Shown in pieces: positions 53,580 through 61,536 of a stretch of DNA of 64,000 bases. The stretch covers positions 496,001 through 560,000 of the forward strand of contig CAWAKJ010000001.1 in assembly GCA_963782595.1 (NCBI GenBank), in the 5' to 3' direction. The first letter of the stretch is position 1, and each line of letters starts with the position of its first letter. Origin of the DNA: JAMQPK01 sp963782595. Its GTDB lineage: Bacteria; Acidobacteriota; Vicinamibacteria; Vicinamibacterales; JAMQPK01. The translations under genes were made by a program, and so were the position numbers. The notes below the pieces were generated by a model that worked only from the letters and a program-made list of their open reading frames with translations, ran no database searches and was not told where the DNA came from.

Positions 53580-54956
53580 TCAGCTTAACTCCACTTGCTC
53601 GAGGAGAGCAGGCGTGTGCACATTCCATTGCAGCCGGGAGGTGATGGCGGCCTTCAATGCGTCCATCGGCCCGGGCTCGCCGTGCACGAGGTAGGTCATC
53701 CGCGGCGGTCGACGAAACCCGCCGAGCCAGCGCAAAATCTCGACGGAATCCGCATGCGCCGACATCGAGTCGATTCGCTCGACGCGCGCGCGCACCGGCA
53801 CGAACTGCCCGCGAATCTTCACTTCACGGGCACCGTCCAACAGTTGCCGGCCCCGTGTACCGGCCGCCTGGTAGCCGACGAACAAAACCGTGCTGCGCTC
53901 GTTGGGCAGTGCACCCTCCAGGTGGTGGAGCACCCGCCCGCCGGTAGCCATGCCACTGGACGACACGATGATGGAGGGCGCCTTCGACCGGACCAGCTCG
54001 GAGGACTGCTGCGCCGACGACACTGGCTGAAAGCGCGCGGTGAAAAAGCGCCGAATCTGCGCAGCCTCCTCAATATCGGGATCGAGCTCGCTCGCGCGGC
54101 TCGCATAGAACCGCAAGGCCTCGAGCGCCATCGGACTGTCGAGAAACACCGGAAGCTTCGGTATCGTCCCTTGATCCTCCAGGTACTTGATCCAATAGAG
54201 GACTTCTTCGACCCGTCCAATCGCGAACGCCGGAATGATGAGCTTGCCTCCCCGCGCGACCGTGTCCTTGATAATCGCCGCCAGACGTGCGCCCCGATCG
54301 TCCACCTCGTGAATGCGATCGCCATAGGTCGATTCGACGAGCAGCACATCGGCCGGGGGCGGGGGGGACGGATCCGGGAGCACGGGGCGCGAATAGCGTC
54401 CGAGATCGCCGCCGAAGAGCACCGTCGGACCACCCTTGATCGTCATCCTGATGAAAGCCGACCCGAGCAGATGGCCCGCGTTGATGAATTCGAAGTCGAC
54501 ACCCTCGACGAGTGAATACGGTCTGTTGAACCCGAAGGGCTGAAGCTGCGAGATCGCGCGGAACGCGTCGGATTCGCGATACAGGGGCAGTGCCGGATGG
54601 TGCTTCGAATAGTTGCCGCTGTTCGCCTCTCGCGCAGCCTCTTCTTGCAGGCGCGCCGAGTCGGGCAGCACAAGTTTGCACAGATCGGCGGTTCCTGGCG
54701 TGCAGAAGATACGGCCGCGATACCCGGCGGCGACCAGGCGCGGGAGATACCCCGTGTGATCGAGGTGAGCGTGCGTGAGAACAACCGCCGACAACTCGGA
54801 GGGGGCGAAGGGCAGCGGCTCCCAGTTGAGAAGCCGCAGCTCTTTCAGCCCCTGGAACAGCCCGCAGTCGACCAGGATTTTCCGGCCATCCGCTTCGAGC
54901 AGGTACTTCGAACCGGTGACTGTTCGCGCCGCGCCCAGAAACGTGAGCTTTGTCAT
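53580..54956 (-). CDS. beta-CASP metallo-beta-lactamase RNA nuclease-like protein
   Basis: A 458-residue cytoplasmic protein of the CPSF73/Ysh1-like branch. Metal site: VLTHAHLDHTGYLP; then FINAGHLLGSAF, the beta-CASP region starting PAFAIGRVEEVLYWIKYL, SSSGMATGGRVLHHL, and the RMM domain IRGQFVPVRARVERIDSMSA followed by HAD (motif C). Expected to cut RNA in a metal-dependent way. ATG at 54956 gives MTKLTFLGAARTVTGSKYLL, the usual family start. It diverges from the S9 peptidase with only 13 bases between starts. Confidence 0.92.
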   Translation of the reverse strand: MTKLTFLGAARTVTGSKYLLEADGRKILVDCGLFQGLKELRLLNWEPLPFAPSELSAVVLTHAHLDHTGYLPRLVAAGYRGRIFCTPGTADLCKLVLPDSARLQEEAAREANSGNYSKHHPALPLYRESDAFRAISQLQPFGFNRPYSLVEGVDFEFINAGHLLGSAFIRMTIKGGPTVLFGGDLGRYSRPVLPDPSPPPPADVLLVESTYGDRIHEVDDRGARLAAIIKDTVARGGKLIIPAFAIGRVEEVLYWIKYLEDQGTIPKLPVFLDSPMALEALRFYASRASELDPDIEEAAQIRRFFTARFQPVSSAQQSSELVRSKAPSIIVSSSGMATGGRVLHHLEGALPNERSTVLFVGYQAAGTRGRQLLDGAREVKIRGQFVPVRARVERIDSMSAHADSVEILRWLGGFRRPPRMTYLVHGEPGPMDALKAAITSRLQWNVHTPALLEQVELS

Positions 54957-54969
54957 AATGTGAGTCCGT

Positions 54970-57222
54970 ATGGTACTTCGTTCGGCACGGGCTCGTGGAC
55001 TGCTGGTGACGCTGCTGTGCGTCTTCATCACCGGTGAAATCGCCGGCCAGCGCAGGGTCATCACCGTCGAAGAGCTCTACACCTATGACGGTTGGAAGCG
55101 ATTCAACGGCACCGAATCGGCGTCGATGCGCTGGGTGCCCGACGGCGGCCCGTGGCTGAACGACACACATCATCTCTGGCCTTCGGACGAGGCCCAGAGC
55201 AGCCCCCAGGATGCCTCGTGGTTGCGAGTCGAGGCGGCAACGGGTGCGAGCCAACCGTTTTTCACGACGCGTCAACTCGAATCGGCGCTCGTCAAGGCTG
55301 GTGTGCCGGCCAACGACGCCCGCGCCGAATCGAGACGCCGGCCGACGAACTTCAACGCGGCACGTAACGCCTTCCTGGTCAGCATTGCGGACAACCTGTA
55401 CGTGTACGAGATTGATGCCGCGCGGGCGACGCGGGTGACCGATTCCGCCGGCGCGAAGAGCGAGGCCACGTTCAGCCCCGACGGCCGGAAAGTCGCTTTC
55501 GTCAAAAACCACAACCTGTTTTTCACGTCGGTCGAATCACCGGCCGAGCGGCCGCTGACATCTGACGGCACGCCTGAGCTCGTCAACGGCACGCTCGACT
55601 GGGTCTACTCCGAGGAGCTTTACGGCCGCGGCACGTATCGCGGCTACTGGTGGAGTCCCGACTCGTCACGCCTCGCCTTCCTCCAGTTCAACGAAAAGGC
55701 TGTGCCCGAGTACACGCTCGTCGACGATATCCCCTATCGCCCGTCGATACAGCGCTGGCGTTATCCAAAGGCCGGCGATCCCAACCCCACAGTGAAGCTT
55801 GGAATAGCGTCCCTCTCAGGTGGCCCGGTGCGATGGATCGACACCGCCACGTACACCGACTTCCTGATCGTCAATGTCGGCTGGACCCCCGGGGGGGACC
55901 CCGTCGTTCAAATCCAGGATCGGCAACAAACATGGCTCGACGTTATTCGCGCTGATGCCGCAACAGGGTCGACACGACGTCTTTTTAGAGAAACGACCAG
56001 GGCGTGGGTCGAGCGCTGGCAGGACTCGAGCGCCGACCTGCTGTGGCTGAAAGACGGATCCTTTCTCTGGCTCAGCGAGCGCAGTGGCTGGCGGCACTTC
56101 TACCTTTACACCGCCGACGGCGTGCTTGTCCGCCAAATCACTGACGGCGAATGGGAAATCCGCAAAGGTCATGGGATGGATCCCTCCCAGACGTGGCTCT
56201 ATTTCACATCGACGGCGAGCAGTCCGATCGGTCTCGACCTGTATCGCGTTCGGCTGAATGGGTCGGAGCCGCAGCGTATCTCCTCGGGCGAGGGGCGGCA
56301 TGGGCCGTTTCTGAATCCGTCGCGCACTCTGTTTTTGGATTCACACAGCGATGTCAACACGCCTCCCAAGGTGCGTCTGCATCGCACGGAGTCGCGCGAG
56401 ATGGTTCGGATGGTGGAGGTAAATCCGGTTCCGGCGCTGAAAGAATACGGATTGGCTCGACCGGAGCTGCTGCAGGTGAAGGCGCGCGACGGCTTCGTCA
56501 TGGAAGCCATGATGATCAAGCCTCCCGACTTTGATCCGTCAAAGCGCTACCCGGTCTATCAGTTCACCTACGCGGGGCCACATTCGCAGCAGGTGGCGAA
56601 TGAGTGGGGTGGCGCGCAGTTCATGTACCACCAACTGCTCGCGCAGCGCGGCATCATCGTGTGGGTCTGCGACAACCGCACAGCGAGCGGGAAGGGCATG
56701 CAGTCGGCGTGGCCGCTCCACAGGCGCCTTGGCGACATCGAACTCAGAGACATCGAGGACGGTGTCTCGTGGCTCAAAAGTCAGCCCTACGTCGACGCGA
56801 CGCGCATCGGCATCTCGGGGACGAGCTACGGCGGCTTCATGACGCTCTATGCCCTGACGCACAGCCGCAGCTTTGCGATGGGGATTGCTGAAGGCGCCGT
56901 GACCGACTGGCGCAATTACGACACGATTTACACAGAGCGCTACCTCGGCCTGCCGAAGGACAACCCCGACGGCTACCGGAACAGCTCGCCGCGCTTCAGC
57001 GCAGCGAACCTGCACGGCGAGCTGCTCCTGGTTCACGGGGCGCAGGACGACAACGTCCACCCGCAGAACACGATGCAGTTTGCCTACGAGTTGCAGCGCG
57101 CGGGCAAGCCATTCCGGATGATGATCTATCCAAAATCGGCACATGGGGTGGGCGACCCTCAGCTGGCTACCCACCTCCGGCGTCTGATGCTCGATTTCAC
57201 CACGCAGAATCTTCTGCGGTAG
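54970..57222 (+). CDS. dipeptidyl peptidase IV-like S9 serine peptidase
   Basis: A 750-residue exported peptidase. A signal peptide (GLLVTLLCVFITGEIAGQ) is followed by an eight-bladed propeller (about 60-480) with ATFSPDGRKVAFVKNHNLF, LDWVYSEELYGRGTYRGYWW and SRLAFLQFNE. The alpha/beta-hydrolase domain has the nucleophile GTSYGGFMTLYAL, acid GAQDDNVHPQN and the His in YPKSAHGVG. It should remove Xaa-Pro dipeptides. pckG begins nine bases after the stop. Confidence 0.93.
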   Translation: MVLRSARARGLLVTLLCVFITGEIAGQRRVITVEELYTYDGWKRFNGTESASMRWVPDGGPWLNDTHHLWPSDEAQSSPQDASWLRVEAATGASQPFFTTRQLESALVKAGVPANDARAESRRRPTNFNAARNAFLVSIADNLYVYEIDAARATRVTDSAGAKSEATFSPDGRKVAFVKNHNLFFTSVESPAERPLTSDGTPELVNGTLDWVYSEELYGRGTYRGYWWSPDSSRLAFLQFNEKAVPEYTLVDDIPYRPSIQRWRYPKAGDPNPTVKLGIASLSGGPVRWIDTATYTDFLIVNVGWTPGGDPVVQIQDRQQTWLDVIRADAATGSTRRLFRETTRAWVERWQDSSADLLWLKDGSFLWLSERSGWRHFYLYTADGVLVRQITDGEWEIRKGHGMDPSQTWLYFTSTASSPIGLDLYRVRLNGSEPQRISSGEGRHGPFLNPSRTLFLDSHSDVNTPPKVRLHRTESREMVRMVEVNPVPALKEYGLARPELLQVKARDGFVMEAMMIKPPDFDPSKRYPVYQFTYAGPHSQQVANEWGGAQFMYHQLLAQRGIIVWVCDNRTASGKGMQSAWPLHRRLGDIELRDIEDGVSWLKSQPYVDATRIGISGTSYGGFMTLYALTHSRSFAMGIAEGAVTDWRNYDTIYTERYLGLPKDNPDGYRNSSPRFSAANLHGELLLVHGAQDDNVHPQNTMQFAYELQRAGKPFRMMIYPKSAHGVGDPQLATHLRRLMLDFTTQNLLR

Positions 57223-57231
57223 GATGTGTCA

Positions 57232-58992
57232 ATGAACTCGGCCATTCGTCGATGGGTAGACGAAATCCAGGCCCTTACGACGCCTGCGTCGGTGGTCTAC
57301 TGCGACGGATCGCAGGCCGAACGGGATCGCCTGGTGGCCGAGTGCGTAGCGGACGGCGAGCTGATTGAGCTGAACCAGCAGAAGCTTCCCGGCTGCTACC
57401 TGCACCGGAGCTCGCCACACGACGTCGCCCGCACGGAGCATCTCACGTTCGTTTGCACGACGGACAAAGACGACGCCGGCGCGACCAACAATTGGCTGTC
57501 GCCCGACGCCGCGCGAGAGAAGCTGACGCCGCTCTTCCGCGGATCCATGCAGGGACGCACGATGTTCGTCGTGCCGTTTCTGATGGGCCCTCCCGGATCG
57601 CCTTACTCGAAAGTCGGCGTGGAAATCACCGACAGCCGTTATGTCGTGCTGAACATGCGCATCATGACGCGCGTGGGCCAGGTGGCGCTCGATCATCTGG
57701 GCGACTCGGACGACTTCACGCACTGCCTGCATTCGCTGGGCGATCTCAGTCCCGACCGCCGCTTCATCGTCCACTTTCCGGAACAGAACGCCATCTGGTC
57801 GATCGGCTCCGGCTATGGCGGCAACGCGTTGCTCGGCAAAAAGTGCCTCGCGCTCCGACTCGCCAGCTACCAGGCGCGGAAGGAAGGCTGGCTTGCCGAA
57901 CACATGCTGATCGTCGGGTGCAGGTACAAGGACGGGCCTGTGCGGTATGTGGCCGGCGCGTTTCCTTCGGCGTGCGGCAAGACCAACATGGCGATGCTGG
58001 TGCCGCCGGAATCCATGCCGGGCTGGAAAGCGTGGACGGTAGGCGACGACATTGCCTGGATTCGGCCGGGCGCCGATGGCCGGTTGTGGGCCGTCAACCC
58101 CGAGTACGGCTTCTTCGGCGTGCTGCCCGGAACGAGCCACAGCACGAATCCGACGGCTTACGACATGATCCAGCGCGACACGATCTACACGAACGCCGCG
58201 CTGCGGCCAGACGGCACTCCCTGGTGGGAGGGACACGACGATCCCCCACCCGCGGAAGCGCTCGACTGGCAAGGTCGCCCCTGGACCCCGAGCTCGCCGG
58301 AAAAGGCGACGCACCCGAACGCGCGTTTCACGACTCCGGCCACCAACTGCGTGTCGCTGTCACCGGAGTTCGAAAACCCGAATGGCGTTCCGCTCGACGC
58401 GATCATGTTCGGCGCGAGGCGCCGTCAGCGGGTGCCGCTCGTCTACGAATCGAAGAACTGGCAGCATGGCGTCTTTCTGGGCGCCACGCTCTCGTCGGAA
58501 ACCACGGCCGCGGCCACCGGTCAGACGGGCGTGCTGCGCCGCGACCCGATGGCCATGCTCGCGTTCTGCGGCTACAACATGGGGGACTACTTCCAGCACT
58601 GGCTCGACATCGGGAAGACCGTGGCCACGCCTCCGAAGGTCTTCCGCGTGAACTGGTTCCGCACCGACGGGCAGGGAAAGTTCGTATGGCCCGGATTCCG
58701 AGAGAACCTGCGCGTCGTGAAATGGATCTTCGAACGCGTCGACGGCACGGGGAAGGGGAAGGAAACGCCCATCGGCATCGTGCCGACACCCGACGCGATC
58801 GATCTGGCCGGCTTGACGATCTCGAGAGAAGCGATAGAGACCCTGGTCTCGGTCGAGCCCGGCGATTGGGCAGAAGCGTCGGCGGACCAGGCAACCTTCT
58901 TCAAGTCATTGGGCTCGCGCGTACCGCACGAGATGTTCGACGAACAGAAGCGGCTCGCGGATGCGCTAGGCGAAGTGAGAAGTAGAAAGTAG
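57232..58992 (+). CDS. pckG: GTP-dependent phosphoenolpyruvate carboxykinase
   Basis: A 586-residue gluconeogenic enzyme (oxaloacetate + GTP to PEP + CO2). Signatures: the P-loop FPSACGKTNMAML, the kinase-2/metal motif VGDDIAWI, NPEYGFFGVLPGTSHSTNPT, ATLSSETTAAATGQ and FRVNWFRTDGQGKFVWPGF. ATG at 57232 has GGAT before it; GTG at 57226 is an alternative. The last codons (EVRSRK) and the TAG come from a word-repeat array that starts here, so the C-terminus may be repeat-derived. Confidence 0.95.
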   Translation: MNSAIRRWVDEIQALTTPASVVYCDGSQAERDRLVAECVADGELIELNQQKLPGCYLHRSSPHDVARTEHLTFVCTTDKDDAGATNNWLSPDAAREKLTPLFRGSMQGRTMFVVPFLMGPPGSPYSKVGVEITDSRYVVLNMRIMTRVGQVALDHLGDSDDFTHCLHSLGDLSPDRRFIVHFPEQNAIWSIGSGYGGNALLGKKCLALRLASYQARKEGWLAEHMLIVGCRYKDGPVRYVAGAFPSACGKTNMAMLVPPESMPGWKAWTVGDDIAWIRPGADGRLWAVNPEYGFFGVLPGTSHSTNPTAYDMIQRDTIYTNAALRPDGTPWWEGHDDPPPAEALDWQGRPWTPSSPEKATHPNARFTTPATNCVSLSPEFENPNGVPLDAIMFGARRRQRVPLVYESKNWQHGVFLGATLSSETTAAATGQTGVLRRDPMAMLAFCGYNMGDYFQHWLDIGKTVATPPKVFRVNWFRTDGQGKFVWPGFRENLRVVKWIFERVDGTGKGKETPIGIVPTPDAIDLAGLTISREAIETLVSVEPGDWAEASADQATFFKSLGSRVPHEMFDEQKRLADALGEVRSRK

Positions 58993-59046
58993 AAAGTCGA
59001 ATGTGAAAAGTAGAAAGTGAGAAGTGGAAAGTAAAAAGTAAGAAGT
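58973..59046. repeat. AGTAGAAAGT word array (left of pair)
   Basis: About eight degenerate purine-rich words of 7-9 bases (AGTAGAAAGT, AGAAAGTCGAATG, AAAAGTAGAAAG, GAGAAGTGGAAAG, AAAAAGTAAG). It provides the last codons and the TAG of pckG. An inverted match lies at 59410-59444, on the far side of the four-helix-bundle remnant. Confidence 0.87.
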
Positions 59047-59056
59047 CGCCTCCTCC

Positions 59057-59405
59057 CTACCTCGGGCTTCGTCCCCCCTTGCCGCTCCTATCGTTGCTAC
59101 GGGCGGTTGTCAGTGCTGCTGTGAAGATTGTGGTTAGTTGCCCAGCCTCATCGAGAAGGTGGGGATCGCTTGCGATCTCACCATCGCGCATGAACTCGAG
59201 CCAGCCGAGCGCTTCATCTGATTCTTCGACAACTATCCCAAGCTTCGAAACGAAGTCGCGCCGCGATCGGCCGCGCTGCGTGGCGCGATAGTTCGACCAG
59301 CTCGACGTTGCGGCCTTGTAAAACTGCACGCGCCAGTGAGAAGCGATACACCCTCTCGAGTAGTTCGGGTCGTTGTCCCATTCGACAACAAGTTGCATCC
59401 ATCAT
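59057..59405 (-). pseudogene. four-helix-bundle (23S rRNA IVS/bAvd-like) protein, decayed
   Basis: The C-terminal half reads clearly as a four-helix-bundle family protein: FYKAATSSWSNYRATQRGRS, RRDFVSKLGIVVEESDEALG, WLEFMRDG, ending in TIFTAALTTAR. The N-terminal half appears in a different frame (PELLERVYRFSL from an ATG at 59405). Between the two, about 55-60 bases that family members normally have are missing, with a frame change. It is a remnant rather than a working gene, unless a shorter form starts at an internal codon. It is bracketed by inverted purine-word arrays that also abut the stop codons of both neighbouring genes. Confidence 0.75.
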
Positions 59406-59409
59406 GCCG

Positions 59410-59444
59410 CTTCTTACTTTCCACTTTCCCCTTCCCACTTCTCC
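59410..59444. repeat. ACTTTCC/CACTTCTCC word array (right of pair, inverted)
   Basis: CTTCTTACTTTCCACTTTCC and CCTTCCCACTTCTCCC are the reverse complement of words in the 58973-59046 array. The array ends exactly at the TAG of the following minus-strand SDR gene (59445). Confidence 0.87.
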
Positions 59445-60185
59445 CTATCGCACATGCCTCCCGCCGTCCACTCGCACCGTCTCTCCAGTAACAAAGTCAC
59501 AGCTCAACAAAGCGAGGACGGCGTCTGCGATCGCCTTCTCGCCGCCCCATCCGCCGAGCGGCGTGGCTTTCTCCACAGCCGCCAGCTCGTCGTCTGTCGT
59601 GTCCGGTGGCGCGAGAATCGGCCCGGGAGCGATCGCATTGACGCGAATCTTGTCGGGGGCCAGCTCGAGGGCTAGCGCTTCGGTGAGGCCGATCACGCCG
59701 GTCTTCGCGACGTAGTACGACAGGTAGCCCGGGTAGCGGGGGCGGCCGCTGCGCGAGAGCCAGTCGGAGAAGTTGATGATGTTGCCTCCGCCGGCCCGCT
59801 TCATGTGCGGCCACGCAGCGCGTGCGCAGACGAAGGCCGACCGCAGGTCAACGGCCAGGTTTTCATCGTACTCCGCTACCGTCAGCTCGCTGAAGGGCCT
59901 GGACACGTACATCGACGCCATGTTAATCAGAATATCGAGTCGTCCGAGCGCTGCCGCGCTCTCATTGACAAAGGCTTCGCACTCGGCCGCATTGGCGAGA
60001 TTCGCCTGCTTCACGAACGTGCGCCGCCCGAGTTGCTCGATGGCGGCCGCGGTCTTCCCGGCTTCGTCGCGCGACCGGTTGTAGCAGAGGCCGACGTCAG
60101 TTCCCCGGCGTGCGAGCTCGATGGCCACGACCGCGCCAATTCTCTTTCCGCCGGTCACGAGTGCGACGCGATTGGTCAAATCCAT
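59445..60185 (-). CDS. SDR oxidoreductase, pteridine reductase-like
   Basis: A 246-residue short-chain dehydrogenase. The nucleotide motif is TGGKRIGAVVAIELARRG, the lysine/arginine variant seen in pteridine reductases and FolM. Also present are LINMASMYVSRPF and the active-site tyrosine YYVAKTGV, with Ser in NFSDW and the closing GETVRVDGGRHV. It may reduce dihydropteridines. ATG at 60185. The stop codon directly abuts a word-repeat array. Confidence 0.85.
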   Translation of the reverse strand: MDLTNRVALVTGGKRIGAVVAIELARRGTDVGLCYNRSRDEAGKTAAAIEQLGRRTFVKQANLANAAECEAFVNESAAALGRLDILINMASMYVSRPFSELTVAEYDENLAVDLRSAFVCARAAWPHMKRAGGGNIINFSDWLSRSGRPRYPGYLSYYVAKTGVIGLTEALALELAPDKIRVNAIAPGPILAPPDTTDDELAAVEKATPLGGWGGEKAIADAVLALLSCDFVTGETVRVDGGRHVR

Positions 60186-60272
60186 CTCGCAAGCTTAACA
60201 GTTTGACTTCCCAGCGAGCGGGATGTATGTACGTCTCTCAACTCTCCACACTGCAATCAAAGGAGCTCCGAA

Positions 60273-60875
60273 ATGGGTAAGAAAATCCTGATGCTCGTCG
60301 GCGACTTTGTCGAAGACTACGAGGTTATGGTCCCGTTTCAGGCGCTGCAGATCGCGGGGCACACGGTGCACGCGGTGTGTCCCGACAAGAAGGCGGGAGA
60401 CAAAGTGCGGACCGCCGTTCACGATTTCGAAGGAGACCAGACCTATACCGAAAAGCGCGGGCACGACTTCGCGCTCAACGCGACGTTCGCCGAAGCGAAC
60501 CCGGCCAGCTACGACGCGCTGTGCATTCCCGGCGGTCGAGCGCCCGAGTATCTTCGACTGAACCCCGCAGTGCTCAGGACCGTGAAGCATTTCGCCGACA
60601 CCAACAAACCCATCGCCGCGGTTTGCCACGGCCCGCAGTTGTTGACGGCAGCCGGGGTGGTGAGGGGACGCCGCTTGAACGCCTATCCCGCCGTCGGCCC
60701 CGAAGTGACGGCCGCGGGCGGCCAGTTCGTCAGCCTCGGTCTGCCGGAGGCCATAACGGACCGGAATCTCGTCACCGGCCCCGCGTGGACGTGCCACGTC
60801 GAATGGCTGAAGCAGTTCCTGACGATGCTGGGCACGAAAATCACGCAGGAGGAAGCTGTCGGAGCAAGAGGATAG
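60273..60875 (+). CDS. DJ-1/PfpI family protein
   Basis: A 200-residue class I glutamine amidotransferase-like protein of the DJ-1/PfpI group. The catalytic elements are the Glu in GDFVEDYEVMVP and the nucleophile elbow AVCHGPQLL with its adjacent His. Family members act as deglycases or chaperone/peptidase-like stress proteins; the exact activity cannot be told here. ATG at 60273 has a strong AAAGGAG. Confidence 0.9.
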   Translation: MGKKILMLVGDFVEDYEVMVPFQALQIAGHTVHAVCPDKKAGDKVRTAVHDFEGDQTYTEKRGHDFALNATFAEANPASYDALCIPGGRAPEYLRLNPAVLRTVKHFADTNKPIAAVCHGPQLLTAAGVVRGRRLNAYPAVGPEVTAAGGQFVSLGLPEAITDRNLVTGPAWTCHVEWLKQFLTMLGTKITQEEAVGARG

Positions 60876-60916
60876 GGAATGAGACGTCAAGGCGGACTAC
60901 TCACCAGGAGAATCGA

Positions 60917-61447
60917 ATGCTGAAGAAGGTTCTTGGATTGACAACGGCACTCTGCGGGTTTGCAGTGGCGGCGGCTCTGGCTCAGACACCGGCTCCCGAG
61001 CCAGCGGCTCCGGCGGGACAGGCGCCCGCCAGAGGCGGCGGCGGCGGCCAGAAAGTCGGCCAGACCGGTAATCCTGATCCGGGAGTGAATTTCCTCAACG
61101 TCGTCGAGAACCCGCATGTGCGTGTGTTGCAGGTCACGCTGCAGCCGGGTGCCGTCCGCCGCCCGCACGTGCACAACGACGTCACGTTTCACATGCTCGT
61201 GCCGATTACCGGCTCGCTCGAGCTGACCGTCGAAAAGGACCCGGTCATCACCACCGTACCGGGCCAGGCGTACTACATGGTGAAGGGACAGACCCACGGC
61301 TTCACCAACAAATCGAGTGCACCTGTGCAGGTCATCGAGCTCTTCATCAAGCCCGATCCGGGAACGCCGATGCCCGCGGCAACGGGCACGACTGCCCCGG
61401 CTGCTCCGGCTCCGACCGCGGCCCCTGCCACACCGCCAGCGAAATAA
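60917..61447 (+). CDS. secreted cupin-domain protein
   Basis: A 176-residue protein with a signal peptide (VLGLTTALCGFAVAAALAQ), a Pro/Ala/Gly-rich spacer, and a cupin barrel (about 60-145) with RRPHVHNDVTFHML and the second metal motif KGQTHGFTNK. The tail is Ala/Pro/Thr-rich (about 150-176). Metal binding is likely; the role is unknown. ATG at 60917 has CAGGAG before it, and a clear intrinsic terminator follows the stop. Confidence 0.87.
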   Translation: MLKKVLGLTTALCGFAVAAALAQTPAPEPAAPAGQAPARGGGGGQKVGQTGNPDPGVNFLNVVENPHVRVLQVTLQPGAVRRPHVHNDVTFHMLVPITGSLELTVEKDPVITTVPGQAYYMVKGQTHGFTNKSSAPVQVIELFIKPDPGTPMPAATGTTAPAAPAPTAAPATPPAK

Positions 61448-61451
61448 AAAA

Positions 61452-61487
61452 GGGGTCGGGAGGATTTCTCCCGACCCCAATTTTTTT
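61452..61487 (+). terminator. rho-independent terminator
   Basis: The stem GGGGTCGGGAG / CTCCCGACCCC with a GATTT loop (61452-61478) is followed by AATTTTTTT. It ends the cupin transcript; the A-run on the left side lets it work on the minus strand too, for the convergent ThuA gene. Confidence 0.92.
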
Positions 61488-61521
61488 ACTTTCGACTTTC
61501 ACGGTCCGGTTAAAGCCGGAC
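61488..61521. repeat. ACTTTCGACTTTC words plus GTCCGG palindrome
   Basis: ACTTTCGACTTTC (61488-61500) resembles the words at 58973, and GTCCGGTTAAAGCCGGAC (61504-61521) is a second copy of the palindrome at 14221. Both lie between the terminator and the ThuA gene stop. Confidence 0.8.
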
Positions 61522-61536
61522 ACTACTCCGATCTGG

